NCBI GenBank assembly: GCA_017503135.1
Contig: JAFVTQ010000002.1
Span: forward strand, 297,502 to 361,501
Direction: 5' to 3'
DNA length: 64,000 bases
DNA from: Clostridia bacterium
GTDB taxonomy: Bacteria; Bacillota; Clostridia; Oscillospirales; Acutalibacteraceae
Shown: positions 1 to 9,049 of the stretch, piece after piece
Layout: every line of letters starts with the position of its first letter
Position numbering within the stretch: position 1 is the stretch's first letter
Notes under the pieces: generated by a model
What the model was told of the DNA's origin: nothing
Databases searched by the model: none
The model's input: the letters and a program-made list of their open reading frames with translations, nothing else
Program-made: the position numbers and the translations under genes

Positions 1-795
1 ACCCTCACGGTCACAAAGAAGTTTGAATGCTTCGGCATAACCTTCGCAAACACACAAACCATTAATTAATGCGCCATAGACATCATAAATATTAGGCTCT
101 GAAAGTGTGTCGTCGTACACCAAATTATTCGCAAGATAGTCATTGATTGATTTAAGTTTTTCGTGTCGGCTTATTCCATTAACTTTAATGGTTGCCAATT
201 TATCAACGACTGCATCATATTTAGTTTGAACATCGTTATAATCGGCGAAATGTGTCGTATCCAGACTCATAGTGATGGTCAACGCCGTAATTGTGCAGAC
301 ATAACTCATTCCACTTTTTTCAACTATGCCGTCAGGAATGAAAGAAAATCCTGCTGACCAGAAAAACAAGGGCTTATCTTCATTAAGTGCAGTAATTGCC
401 ATAATAATATCCTGCTGAGCACTGCTAACAGCATTGTTCTGGCAAGTTGAAGACAATGCTGATGTGCTGGTAATCGATATACCCGTCATATCAATATCAA
501 TAGTTTCGACAGGCCCTGCAGCCCAAATCTGGTCATAAATCTTCTTTTGATTATTTGTTAACTGATTATAAAAATATTTTGTAGTATCAACTTCTGCTCC
601 TGCACTATAAAACTTATTTATAGTGTTGCCACCAACCTGCACATCAATTTTTGTTTCAGGTGAAAACTTAATAATCGGAACATTCTCAACCAATTCCCAT
701 TCCACATCTTCTGCAAACGCCGTAACAGGCAGGAGCCCTAAAAAAACGCAAAGTGCCACTATGACTGACAGCACTTTAAAAACTGTTTTCTTCAT
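1..795 (-). CDS. Secreted transglutaminase-like protein (partial, C-terminus off window)
   Basis: An open frame runs leftwards from an ATG at 795 to the window edge without a stop. The product begins with a Sec signal peptide (MKKTVFKVL, a hydrophobic run, then a TAFA site). Roughly 215 residues of unrecognised domain follow, ending in a transglutaminase-like core with the segment GLCVCEGYAEAF, where the second Cys fits the catalytic position. The His and Asp of the triad lie beyond the edge. An RBS (GAGGTG) lies just upstream and nrdR ends 25 bases before the start, so it may be cotranscribed. Such secreted proteins are common in gut Clostridia, where they are thought to act on wall or surface proteins. 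The substrate is unknown. Confidence 0.75.
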   Translation of the reverse strand, partial: MKKTVFKVLSVIVALCVFLGLLPVTAFAEDVEWELVENVPIIKFSPETKIDVQVGGNTINKFYSAGAEVDTTKYFYNQLTNNQKKIYDQIWAAGPVETIDIDMTGISITSTSALSSTCQNNAVSSAQQDIIMAITALNEDKPLFFWSAGFSFIPDGIVEKSGMSYVCTITALTITMSLDTTHFADYNDVQTKYDAVVDKLATIKVNGISRHEKLKSINDYLANNLVYDDTLSEPNIYDVYGALINGLCVCEGYAEAFKLLCDREG

Positions 796-820
796 AACGA
801 CACCTCATTTTTAATATTAA

Positions 821-1276
821 TTATTTTTTATCAAGGAAGTTTGAAAGTTCTTCCATAAATGCGTTTACATCTTTGAACTGCTTATAAACAGATGCGAAAC
901 GCACATAAGCCACCTGGTCGATTTCTTTAAGTTGTTCCATAACGAGTTCACCAACATGAACTGATGTTACTTCACGGTCGAGAGAATTCTGCAAAGTTGA
1001 TTCGATTTCGCTGACTGCTCTTTCGATAGTTTCCATTGAAACAGGACGCTTTTCACAAGCAGTGAGCATACCCTTAATGAGCTTTTGCCTGTCGAAAACT
1101 TCGCGTGTTTTGTCTTTCTTAACAACAACAATCGGAACACTTTCGATAATTTCATAGGTTGTAAATCTCTTTGTGCATTTGATACATTCACGACGACGAC
1201 GGATTCTCTCACCCTCATCAGTTGGACGTGAGTCGATAACCTTGCTTTCTTCAAATCCACAGAATGGACATCTCAT
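821..1276 (-). CDS. nrdR: Transcriptional repressor NrdR
   Basis: The 151-residue product has the full NrdR layout. The N-terminal zinc ribbon is [17 protein letters not shown] with a second Cys pair (CIKCTKRF) near residues 31-34, followed by an ATP-cone at about 46-136 starting [17 protein letters not shown]. NrdR senses ATP/dATP and represses ribonucleotide reductase genes. The length is normal for the family. No nrd structural gene is in the window, but a palindrome resembling an NrdR box lies at 1296-1309 over its own promoter, suggesting autoregulation. Confidence 0.97.
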   Translation of the reverse strand: MRCPFCGFEESKVIDSRPTDEGERIRRRRECIKCTKRFTTYEIIESVPIVVVKKDKTREVFDRQKLIKGMLTACEKRPVSMETIERAVSEIESTLQNSLDREVTSVHVGELVMEQLKEIDQVAYVRFASVYKQFKDVNAFMEELSNFLDKK

Positions 1277-1295
1277 AAAAACACTTCCTATATTT

Positions 1296-1309
1296 TACTA
1301 TATATAGTA
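1296..1309. promoter_or_regulatory. NrdR-box-like palindrome at the nrdR promoter
   Basis: This is a perfect 14-bp palindrome, TACTATATATAGTA. Its inner part matches the known NrdR-box core CWATATATWG. It lies directly downstream of a minus-strand -10 (TACAAT, 1309-1314) with a TTTACA -35 at 1333-1338 (18-bp spacer). Binding is inferred from the match and the position; an AT-rich palindrome can also arise by chance. Confidence 0.5.
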
Positions 1310-1342
1310 TTGTATCACAATTAAATGCACAATGTAAAGGGT

Positions 1343-2125
1343 TTAAAGCAATTTTTTAAGCTCATTGAGAGCAAAAGTCAGTTCTTTGTCATTGTCGTAG
1401 CCACTTTCGTAGAGTTCAATGATATAGTCTCCATTATAGTTACAGCTTTTCATAAGGTCAAAGAACTTTTTGAAATCAAATGTTCCATTTTTGCAAGGTA
1501 CGAAGCAATCCTTTTCTGCATTATGGTCACTTATGTGAATATGACGAATATATTTATGCAATTTTTCTGCAAAATCAAAGGGATTTATTCCTGTTCTCAC
1601 AGACTGCTTTATATCAAAAACCATATTGAAATCGTCGCCGATATATTCGCCCATTCGACAGAGAAAATCAGGACTTTCGCTTCGATAATGCACAACATTT
1701 TCTTGGCACACTTTAAGCCCTTCTGCCTTGCCCATAAGAATTAATTCACCAAAGCGCGCAAAATATTCTTCATCGGGGATACTGCCCGGTTTCTTTATGC
1801 CGTGCATAACGAGAATTTCTGCACCGAGAGTGTGCATAACATCAAAATGCCGTTTGAATGAAGTTTCTTTTGCTTCATAATATCTTCTGTTATATGAGCT
1901 GAAAAGATGAAAGGACTCTGTGAATGACCCCATTGTGTGCACAGAAGCAACTTTAACACCATAGGATTTGCAGATTTCTGCCATATTACGAACATATACA
2001 GGCTCAAATTCTGAATCTGCATTCATAAATATTTCAATTGTCCGAGCACCCGTTTTACAGGCTCTTATAACAGATTTCTCTGTTTCTAAAGGGTAAAAAC
2101 AAGCCGAAGATAAACCGATATCCAT
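1343..2125 (-). CDS. Sugar phosphate isomerase/epimerase-like TIM-barrel protein
   Basis: The 260-residue product fits the xylose-isomerase-like TIM-barrel (AP endonuclease 2) superfamily. Metal-ligand type motifs are visible: VASVHTMG, EILVMHG, CQENVVHY, MVFDIKQS, IRHIHISDHN and YIIELYESG, which supply the His, Glu and Asp ligands of these enzymes. Members include IolE, IolI and tagatose 3-epimerases, but this protein is too generic for a substrate call. It lies between nrdR and the transglutaminase/ATP-grasp operon, 9 bases downstream of the latter, so it may be its last gene. Confidence 0.8.
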   Translation of the reverse strand: MDIGLSSACFYPLETEKSVIRACKTGARTIEIFMNADSEFEPVYVRNMAEICKSYGVKVASVHTMGSFTESFHLFSSYNRRYYEAKETSFKRHFDVMHTLGAEILVMHGIKKPGSIPDEEYFARFGELILMGKAEGLKVCQENVVHYRSESPDFLCRMGEYIGDDFNMVFDIKQSVRTGINPFDFAEKLHKYIRHIHISDHNAEKDCFVPCKNGTFDFKKFFDLMKSCNYNGDYIIELYESGYDNDKELTFALNELKKLL

Positions 2126-2134
2126 AAAATGTTC

Positions 2135-2911
2135 CTATCTTTTTGTTACTTTAAGACCTACTGTTTGTGTCTGCATTCCACCACCAGTTAAAAGTCCACG
2201 ATTTATGCCACAATCGGCAAAATCACGGCCACGACTGATGATGATATAATTTTCATCTGCAAGACGATTGTTTGTTGGGTCAACACCGTGCCAGTTACCA
2301 TTGTGATAAACCTCAACCCAAGCGTGAGTTTCACCTTCACCCACCATCATACCAACAACATAACGGCAAGGGATTCCCGCTTTTCTAAGAAGTGCCAAAA
2401 GAATGTGCGAATAATCCTGACACACACCTGCACCATTTAAAAGTGCTTCTTCGGCAGTTGTGATTACACTAGTTGAGCCTGATTTATAAACAATATTTGC
2501 ACGGATTGCACGGGTGAATTTAAGTGCGGTATCAACTGCATCTTGAGAAATACCAATCTGAATGCGGTCATACATTCTGTTAAGCTCTGCACCACATTGT
2601 GTAAGATGTGTTGGATATTTATAAACAGGATTCAAATCAGTTTCAGGTATTATGTGTGCCCCTGTTGTTACTGTGCCCGTAACGTCAACGGTAAATTCAT
2701 TATGCATTGTAACAATTCGGTCAGTTACAAGAATATTACCAAATCCGTCGTTTGAATAAGTAAGTTCATTTTCGGGGAAAACAGTCACTTTAATATCTTC
2801 AATGTGCTGATTTTCACACTCTAATGGAATACAACGGAGTGTATAACAATGCTTGATTACGGGCATTGAGAATTTGATTGACATATTATAAGTAAAATCT
2901 AATGTTGCCAC
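2135..2911 (-). CDS. Transglutaminase-like cysteine protease family protein
   Basis: The 258-residue product has an N-terminal beta-rich region and a transglutaminase-like core. The core shows the Cys-His-Asp triad in GAGVCQDYSH, THAWVEVYH and VDPTNN, an arrangement typical of the transglutaminase partner of circularly permuted ATP-grasp/alpha-E operons. No signal peptide is seen, so it probably acts in the cytoplasm. The start is GTG, with a GGGTGG RBS lying in the end of the preceding gene and 1 base between the genes. Predicted role: hydrolysis or transfer on a peptide made or modified by the ATP-grasp enzyme. The substrate is unknown. Confidence 0.85.
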   Translation of the reverse strand: MATLDFTYNMSIKFSMPVIKHCYTLRCIPLECENQHIEDIKVTVFPENELTYSNDGFGNILVTDRIVTMHNEFTVDVTGTVTTGAHIIPETDLNPVYKYPTHLTQCGAELNRMYDRIQIGISQDAVDTALKFTRAIRANIVYKSGSTSVITTAEEALLNGAGVCQDYSHILLALLRKAGIPCRYVVGMMVGEGETHAWVEVYHNGNWHGVDPTNNRLADENYIIISRGRDFADCGINRGLLTGGGMQTQTVGLKVTKR

Positions 2912-2912
2912 A

Positions 2913-3599
2913 TTACACCACCCCTGTTACAAAAAGCTGACACAACTCATTCTGAATTGAGATTTTGTATGGTGCATAGTCATCTTCTTCTAAAATCATT
3001 TTAGTAAGACGGTCTATTGCACCCACATTACAGTCAATTCCCACCTTATAAAGACGGTTGAGCATAATTGAAAATTCCTTGCGAAGCATTTCTATCGGAT
3101 AATCAAGTCTTGTGTATAAATCAAGACGCTCAATACTTCTGCCGAATTTTAAAATGTTTCTTGAAACTTCTGCTTCGATATTATCGTCAGCACTACCCCA
3201 GAATGCGAAAATCCAGTCTGTTACTTCTTGCACCTTGAGAAGTGGCGCATTACTGCTACTGCTCTTTTCCATAATATCAACTGCAAGTTGAAGATATGAC
3301 AATGTATCAGAAGAAATAACATTTCGCATTTCAACCGCATTGTCGTATGCGTGCAAAAGAGAAGAATAGATTGACGCAGGGTCGTTTGAGTCAAACAAGA
3401 ACGAACTGATGAATTCTTGACGGCAAGAATAATTATTTGCAATTCCAAGTCTGCGACAGAAATTGATATATTCTTCATCATTTATATCAATCATAATATC
3501 ATAGCACTCGGTAAAGGCTTTAAGAGTTGTGAAAACTCTCTCTACATATCGACCAAGCCAGAAAAGATTGTCACTTGATTTTATCGAGATAACACCCAT
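2913..3599 (-). CDS. Alpha-E domain protein (DUF403-like)
   Basis: The 228-residue, largely helical product opens with the family signature MGVISIKSSDNLFWLGRYVERV. Alpha-E proteins are found next to, or fused with, circularly permuted ATP-grasp enzymes and transglutaminases in a conserved three-gene arrangement, exactly as here. It overlaps the upstream ATP-grasp gene by 19 bases, so the two are translationally coupled. The molecular role is not established; it is thought to assist the ATP-grasp ligase. Confidence 0.9.
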   Translation of the reverse strand: MGVISIKSSDNLFWLGRYVERVFTTLKAFTECYDIMIDINDEEYINFCRRLGIANNYSCRQEFISSFLFDSNDPASIYSSLLHAYDNAVEMRNVISSDTLSYLQLAVDIMEKSSSSNAPLLKVQEVTDWIFAFWGSADDNIEAEVSRNILKFGRSIERLDLYTRLDYPIEMLRKEFSIMLNRLYKVGIDCNVGAIDRLTKMILEEDDYAPYKISIQNELCQLFVTGVV

Positions 3600-4894
3600 G
3601 TGTCTTTAAAGCCTCCTCCCTGTGAAGAATTAACTACGAATGAATTTGCATCTTTTGAGAATCGTGTAAGTCCACTCTTCCAGACAACAGGCTCCTCACC
3701 CGTCAATACAAACGCACGTAAATCCGCTTTACGCTCTGTCCAAGCACCGTTTTCAACAACTTTAAGGTCATTGAACTGAATAACTTCTTGCGCAATAAAT
3801 CGGCGTGGCTCTTTCTGAATAAGCTTTTTAAGCTCATAAACTCTTTCAAGAGATAATTCACTGCCGAAAACAACACCATAGCCACCTGATTCTGCAACAT
3901 CTTTGATAACAAGCTTTTGAATATTTTGGAGAACATATTTCATATCTTCTTCGTAGAATGGCAGATATGTCGGTGCATTTGAAAGAATTGGCTCTTCGCC
4001 TAAATAATATTTAATCATTGCAGGCACATAGTAATAAATACCCTTATCGTCTGCAACAGAGTTACCAGGTGCATTGACAAGCGCCACATTACCTGCTCTG
4101 TAAGCATCCATAATATGTGGCACACCCAAAAGTGAATCTGCACGAAATGTCATAGGGTCCATAAAGTCGTCATTTATTCTGCGATAAACTGCACCAACTC
4201 GTTGACGCTTGCCTGAATATTCATTGTAATAAAGCACATTACCCTCAACAAATAAATCCTGTGGCATTGCGAAAACTGCACCTGTTTTTTCTGCTAAATA
4301 TGAATGTTCAAAGAAAGCAGAATTAAAGCGACCGGGAGTGAGCACAACATTAATTCCACCAGTATTTACATAGTCAAGAGCATTTCGGAGCAAATCACCA
4401 TAATTACGATTATCCACAACTGTGTTTGCACGGAATGTATCAGGGCTAGCACGACGGCACAATTCACGAGCAATCATCGGATATGACGCACCTGATGGCA
4501 CGCGAAGATTATCCTCAAGCACATACCAACGCATATCGTTACCTTGCACAAGGTCGATACCTGAAATGTGAGCAAAAACATCCTTTGGTGGCACTGCACC
4601 CTCACATTCCATCATATATCCTGCTGCACCATAGACAAATTCTTCAGGTATAATTTTATCTTTGATAATCTGTTTTTTGGTATAGATATCTTTTAAGAAT
4701 ATGTTAAGTGCTTTAACACGCTGTTTAAGTCCGCGTTCAAGATATTCAAATTCATCCTTTGAAATGATGCGTGGCACTGCATCAAATGGGAAAAGACGCT
4801 CGTTGAAAACATTGTTTTTGTAAATACCGAATTTTACGCCGTATCGTGCTAAAAGTCGGTTGATTTCGTCTGTATGCTCTATAAGTCCGTACAA
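3581..4894 (-). CDS. Circularly permuted ATP-grasp family protein
   Basis: The product has about 437 residues. It shows the family marks RLFPFDAVPRII, a long N-terminal part with FAHISGIDLVQ and LEDNLRVPSGASYP, and ATP-grasp nucleotide-binding residues in VIKDVAESGGYGVVFG. The best start is TTG at 4894, 8 bases after GGGAG (giving MYGLIEHTDE); a GTG at 4903 abuts that RBS. These enzymes are predicted carboxylate-amine ligases that make or extend small peptides. It is the first gene of an operon with alpha-E and transglutaminase genes. No precursor gene is visible. Confidence 0.88.
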   Translation of the reverse strand: MYGLIEHTDEINRLLARYGVKFGIYKNNVFNERLFPFDAVPRIISKDEFEYLERGLKQRVKALNIFLKDIYTKKQIIKDKIIPEEFVYGAAGYMMECEGAVPPKDVFAHISGIDLVQGNDMRWYVLEDNLRVPSGASYPMIARELCRRASPDTFRANTVVDNRNYGDLLRNALDYVNTGGINVVLTPGRFNSAFFEHSYLAEKTGAVFAMPQDLFVEGNVLYYNEYSGKRQRVGAVYRRINDDFMDPMTFRADSLLGVPHIMDAYRAGNVALVNAPGNSVADDKGIYYYVPAMIKYYLGEEPILSNAPTYLPFYEEDMKYVLQNIQKLVIKDVAESGGYGVVFGSELSLERVYELKKLIQKEPRRFIAQEVIQFNDLKVVENGAWTERKADLRAFVLTGEEPVVWKSGLTRFSKDANSFVVNSSQGGGFKDTWVLSR

Positions 4895-5011
4895 TTTTTT
4901 CACTCCCGAAATTCAAATAGAATTATACATTATAATTATAGACTTTTTGAGAGTTTAAGTAAATGAGAGAAATTACCAAATATAACGGTGTTTTTTTGGT
5001 TATAAAGAAAA

Positions 5012-5034
5012 AACGGCGGGGTCAAGACCCCACC
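5012..5034. repeat. GC-rich palindromic intergenic repeat, copy 1
   Basis: AACGGCGGGGTCAAGACCCC followed by ACC. It can fold on itself (GG-GGGTC / GACCCC). A near-identical unit in the same orientation is at 5537-5563, on the other side of the deacylase gene. It is far richer in GC than its surroundings. Confidence 0.6.
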
Positions 5035-5043
5035 TTACAATTT

Positions 5044-5514
5044 TCATTCAATTGGTTTTGATATTTCTACCCATTCTTTATAGTTTGAATATTTCTCTAA
5101 TTCCGGAATTGTGAGTTCAATAGCACTATTTGAGCCACCAACTGCTGGAAAAACTGTTTCAAATCGTTTTAAAGATTCGTCGAGATAAACATCTACGCCA
5201 TTTTTAATACCAAACGGACAAACTCCGCCAATCTGATGGCCTACATATTCTTCCAATTGGTCAGGTGACATCATTTTTGCTTTTGCGTGGAAAAAGCCTT
5301 TATATTTTGAATTATCAACCTTAACGTCCCCTGCCATAAGGATAAGAATTGGCTGTTCGCCCACCATAAATGAGAGAGTTTTTGCAATTTTTGCCCCCTC
5401 AACGCCTAAAGCCTGTGCTGCGAGTTCGACTGTTGCACTTGAAACAGAGAATTCTTGTACTCTGTCTTCCATTCCAAATTGACGGAAATATTCTCTGCCT
5501 TTTTCAATAGACAT
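5044..5514 (-). CDS. YbaK/EbsC-family aminoacyl-tRNA deacylase
   Basis: The 156-residue product matches the YbaK/ProX-type deacylase family. It shows AKTLSFMVGEQPILILMAGDVKVDNSKYK, with the conserved Lys of the substrate pocket, and IGGVCPFGIKNGVDVYLDESL. These proteins hydrolyse mischarged tRNAs such as Cys-tRNA(Pro), or act as free-standing editing factors. The RBS is AAGGAA, 9 bases before ATG. It sits 3' of the iol genes and is flanked on both sides by a GC-rich palindromic repeat. The exact tRNA specificity is not readable. Confidence 0.88.
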   Translation of the reverse strand: MSIEKGREYFRQFGMEDRVQEFSVSSATVELAAQALGVEGAKIAKTLSFMVGEQPILILMAGDVKVDNSKYKGFFHAKAKMMSPDQLEEYVGHQIGGVCPFGIKNGVDVYLDESLKRFETVFPAVGGSNSAIELTIPELEKYSNYKEWVEISKPIE

Positions 5515-5536
5515 AATTTTTCATTCCTTTATAGAT

Positions 5537-5563
5537 AACGGCGGGGTCAAGACCCCGCCCTAC
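5537..5563. repeat. GC-rich palindromic intergenic repeat, copy 2
   Basis: The second copy of the 5012-5034 unit, with a perfect pair of arms GGCGGGGTC and GACCCCGCC around AA. It lies between iolG and the deacylase gene. It could serve as a transcript end or mRNA-stabilising hairpin, but its recurrence suggests a dispersed element. Confidence 0.6.
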
Positions 5564-5578
5564 CATTATGTTTTTTAA

Positions 5579-6586
5579 TTAGTTAATCTCTGAGAGTTTA
5601 ACACGTCTCTGCTCATTTGCTGATTTTTCAGCAGCAAGAGCAATCTTAACTGACTGTAAACCTGCGTGGATACCAACAGGAGTTTCTTTGTCATTTACAC
5701 AGCAGTCAACAAACTGTCTAACTTCTTCTGCGAATGAGCCCATATATCTTTCAAGGAAGAAATAGAGTGGTTTTTCACCTGTTACACCGTTAGCGTCTGC
5801 AATAACTGCAGTTGAAAGTGTGTCGTTAGCAGTTGCAACCATCCCCTTTGAGCCGAAGAGCTCTGCTCTCTGGTCATAACCATACATAGCCTGACGAGAG
5901 TTGTCAATAACTGCAAGAGCACCGTTAGCCATTTTCATTGAGATAATTGCTGTATCGAAATCACCATATTCACGGATGCCTGGGTTGATAAGAGCATCTG
6001 CATAAACATAAAGTTCTTCAACATCGCTATTTGTAAGGAAGCAAGCCATATCAAAATCATGAATTGTCATATCAAGGAAAATGCTTGCTGCACAGTAGCC
6101 AACAGGTGGTGCCTGTGGGTCACGAGATGTGATTTTAAGAATCTGTGCTTCACCAATTTTGCCTTCGTCATAAGCTTTTCTAACTGCTGCGAAGTTGTGG
6201 TCAAAACGGCGGTTAAAACCAACTTGGAACTTAACTTCTGGATGAGCTTTGAGAGCATCTGCAATTTCAAGAATCTTGTCAACTGTATTTGCAAGTGGTT
6301 TTTCACAGAATACGTGTTTGCCTGCGTTGATTGCTTCAATAGAAATTGGAGCGTGTGTGTCAGTTGATGAACAAACAAGAACAGCATCAATATCCTTATC
6401 TTCAATAATCTTTGTGTAGTCTGTGTAGATTTTTTCAACACCAAAGCCTTCACAGAAAGCACAAGTTTCGTCATTCATAAATGGGTCTGCAATAGCAACA
6501 ACTTCAGCACCCTTAACGTGATATGAAATTGATTCAAGGTGCACCTTACCAATACGGCCAGCACCGATAATACCGATTTTAAGCAT
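5579..6586 (-). CDS. iolG: Myo-inositol 2-dehydrogenase
   Basis: The 335-residue GFO/IDH/MocA-family oxidoreductase starts MLKIGIIGAGRIGKVHLESI (Rossmann GxGxxG). It carries the EKPLA motif near residue 95 with the catalytic Lys, and DMTIHDFDMACFL with the conserved Asp and His. The ATG at 6586 follows GGAGAAAATT; longer forms run into iolA. It oxidises myo-inositol to scyllo-inosose with NAD, the first step of inositol breakdown. The position in an iol cluster makes the assignment firm, although scyllo-inositol dehydrogenases look alike. It lies 22 bases after iolA. Confidence 0.93.
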   Translation of the reverse strand: MLKIGIIGAGRIGKVHLESISYHVKGAEVVAIADPFMNDETCAFCEGFGVEKIYTDYTKIIEDKDIDAVLVCSSTDTHAPISIEAINAGKHVFCEKPLANTVDKILEIADALKAHPEVKFQVGFNRRFDHNFAAVRKAYDEGKIGEAQILKITSRDPQAPPVGYCAASIFLDMTIHDFDMACFLTNSDVEELYVYADALINPGIREYGDFDTAIISMKMANGALAVIDNSRQAMYGYDQRAELFGSKGMVATANDTLSTAVIADANGVTGEKPLYFFLERYMGSFAEEVRQFVDCCVNDKETPVGIHAGLQSVKIALAAEKSANEQRRVKLSEIN

Positions 6587-6608
6587 AATAATTTTCTCCT
6601 TTAATATT

Positions 6609-8117
6609 TTATATTGTTCCGTCCCATGTGCTAACGGCTGTATTTGTCTTCTCTTCTTCATCAAACCAGTGCTGTGTAACTGCTTTTGATTCTGTGTAGA
6701 AACGGTATGCATCCTTACCTAAGCAGTGTAAATCACCGAAGAAAGACTGCTTGTGACCTGAGAATGGGAAGAATCCAACAGGAACAGGAATACCAACATT
6801 GATACCAACCTGACCACCGTCTGTGTAACGAGCAAACTGACGTGCAAAGTAACCACTCTGTGTATAGATAACAGAACCGTTTGCATATGGGTTGTCGTTC
6901 ATAATCTTAAGACCTTCTTCAAAGTTCTTGCAGCGCTTAATGCAAAGAACAGGTCCGAATACTTCTTCGTCACCGATTGTCATATCAGCAGTAACCTTAT
7001 CGAAGATTGTAGGTCCGATAAAGTAGCCGTTTTCATAGCCTTCCACTTTAACATCACGACCGTCAAGAACAAGCTCCGCTCCTTCGTCGATACCTTTCTG
7101 AATATCAGCGAGAACTTCTTCATAATGCTTTTTATATGTAATTGGTCCGAGTTTTGAATCTTTTTCCCAAGATGGACCAACTTTAATATTCTTTGCCTGT
7201 TTAACGAGTTCTGCAACAAACTTATCTGCGATTGCTTCTTCAACAACACAGCAAGTAAGAGCCATACAACGCTGACCTGCACAACCATAAGCAGAGTTGA
7301 TAACACCTGCAACAGTTCTTTCAAGTGCACAGTCTGACATAACAAGAGCATGGTTCTTAGCCTGAGTAAGAGCCTGACAACGCTTACCTGCAGCTGCTGC
7401 ACGAGAATAAACCTTAAGACCAACAGGAGTAGAACCAACAAATGTGATACCCTTAACATCAGGATGGTCAAGAATTGTATTTACTTCATTTCTTGAACAA
7501 GTGATAACATTGATAACCCCGTCAGGAACGCCTGCTTCTTTATAAATCGCAGCAAATTTCATTGCTGTTTTTGGTGTGAGAGATGCTGCTTTGAGAACCA
7601 TTGTATTACCTGTTGCAATACAAGTTGGAGCCATCCAACCAAATGGAATCATTGCAGGGAAGTTAACAGGAACGATACCAGCAAATACACCGAGTGGCTC
7701 ACGGTATTTAACTGTGTCATAGCCTGATGATGCGTCCATAAGGCTTTCACCCATCATAAGAGACGGAACCTGAGTTGCAAGTTCTGTGCCTTCTTTTGCC
7801 TTGAGAACATCGCCTTCTGCTTCGCCCCAAACCTTACCGTTTTCACAAGCAACGCACATTGTAAGCTCTTCCATATCACGAATGATAAGTTCACGGATTT
7901 TATAAAGAATCTGTGCTCTCTTGATTGCAGGAGTTGCTCTCCATCCTGGGTATGCTGCTTTTGCAGCCTCAATTGCTTCAAGAACTTCATCATTTGTACA
8001 GCAAGGTGCTTGGCCAACAACTTCACCTGTGCTTGGATTGTGAAGGTCATACCAAACGTCAGTTTTTGAGTCTTTGAACTGACCGTTCACAAAATATTGT
8101 AATTTTTCTACTGCCAT
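6609..8117 (-). CDS. iolA: Methylmalonate/malonate-semialdehyde dehydrogenase (acylating)
   Basis: The 502-residue aldehyde dehydrogenase shows the MmsA/IolA pattern: VPVNFPAMIPFGWMAP, ITFVGSTPVG, the catalytic Cys in YGCAGQRCMALT, and EEVFGPVL. It converts malonate semialdehyde, NAD and CoA to acetyl-CoA and CO2, the last step of the inositol route. The RBS AAGGAGAT precedes the ATG. It lies between iolE (38 bases upstream) and iolG. Confidence 0.94.
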   Translation of the reverse strand: MAVEKLQYFVNGQFKDSKTDVWYDLHNPSTGEVVGQAPCCTNDEVLEAIEAAKAAYPGWRATPAIKRAQILYKIRELIIRDMEELTMCVACENGKVWGEAEGDVLKAKEGTELATQVPSLMMGESLMDASSGYDTVKYREPLGVFAGIVPVNFPAMIPFGWMAPTCIATGNTMVLKAASLTPKTAMKFAAIYKEAGVPDGVINVITCSRNEVNTILDHPDVKGITFVGSTPVGLKVYSRAAAAGKRCQALTQAKNHALVMSDCALERTVAGVINSAYGCAGQRCMALTCCVVEEAIADKFVAELVKQAKNIKVGPSWEKDSKLGPITYKKHYEEVLADIQKGIDEGAELVLDGRDVKVEGYENGYFIGPTIFDKVTADMTIGDEEVFGPVLCIKRCKNFEEGLKIMNDNPYANGSVIYTQSGYFARQFARYTDGGQVGINVGIPVPVGFFPFSGHKQSFFGDLHCLGKDAYRFYTESKAVTQHWFDEEEKTNTAVSTWDGTI

Positions 8118-8154
8118 TATTATATCTCCTTAAATGGAATTATTTATGATTTTA

Positions 8155-9048
8155 TTATAAACCGCTAACTTCTGCTATGTACTTACGAGCTTTTACTGCA
8201 TATTCAAATGGATTTGCGATTGCAGGGTCCTGCTCTGCTTCAACAAGAACATATCCTTCGTAGCCTGTTTCTTCAAGAACATCAAATACAGGTTTGAAAT
8301 CGATTACACCGTCACCGGGAACTGTGAAAGCACCTGCACGAACGCCCTGCAAGAAGCTCATTTTTTCTGCTTTAACCTTTGCCACAACATCAGGACGGAT
8401 ATCCTTGAGATGTACGTGACGGATTCTCTTTGCATATTTTTTAAGCACTGCCATATAATCTTCACCACAATATGCAAGGTGACCTGTGTCGAAAAGAAGA
8501 CCGAAAAGTTCAGGGTCTGTATTTTCCATCATTCTGTCAATTTCAGCTGCTGTCTGAACAACTGTACCCATGTGATGGTGGAAGCAAAGTGCGATACCCA
8601 TATCCTTTGCTACTTTACCAAGCTTATTGATACCTGTGCAGAGCATATCCCATTCTTCGTCATTCATAACATATTTGTCATCAAAAATTGAAAGGTCTGT
8701 ACCCTGAATTGAATGTCCCTGTTCAGAAATACCAACAACTTTTGCACCCATTTCTTTAAGGAAAGTGATGTGCTCGATAAAGTCTTTTTCAACTTCTTCA
8801 TAAGGTTTTGTAATAAGGAAGCTTGAGAACCAAGCGTTACAAATCTGCATACCACGAAGTTCGAGTGCCTTTTTAAGAACCTTTGTATCTCTTGGGTACT
8901 TATTACCGACTTCACAACCTGTGAAACCTGCAAGTGCCATTTCAGAAATGCATTGTTCAAATGTGTTTTCAGCACCAAGGTCAGGCATATCATCATTTGT
9001 CCAAGCGATAGGTGCAATACCGAGTTTTACTTTTGACTTATCAAGCAT
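8155..9048 (-). CDS. iolE: Inosose dehydratase (2-keto-myo-inositol dehydratase)
   Basis: The 297-residue TIM-barrel enzyme begins [25 protein letters not shown], the hallmark of IolE. Metal-site segments are visible ([32 protein letters not shown]). It dehydrates scyllo-inosose to 3D-trihydroxycyclohexane-1,2-dione. The ATG at 9048 has AAGGAGATATTA inside the end of iolD, and only 1 base separates the two genes. Confidence 0.95.
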   Translation of the reverse strand: MLDKSKVKLGIAPIAWTNDDMPDLGAENTFEQCISEMALAGFTGCEVGNKYPRDTKVLKKALELRGMQICNAWFSSFLITKPYEEVEKDFIEHITFLKEMGAKVVGISEQGHSIQGTDLSIFDDKYVMNDEEWDMLCTGINKLGKVAKDMGIALCFHHHMGTVVQTAAEIDRMMENTDPELFGLLFDTGHLAYCGEDYMAVLKKYAKRIRHVHLKDIRPDVVAKVKAEKMSFLQGVRAGAFTVPGDGVIDFKPVFDVLEETGYEGYVLVEAEQDPAIANPFEYAVKARKYIAEVSGL

Positions 9049-9049
9049 A

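Noticed and set aside
6587-6712. N-terminal extension of IolG
   Set aside because: It lies within the end of iolA, and the Rossmann start MLKIGIIGAG with an RBS is at 6586.
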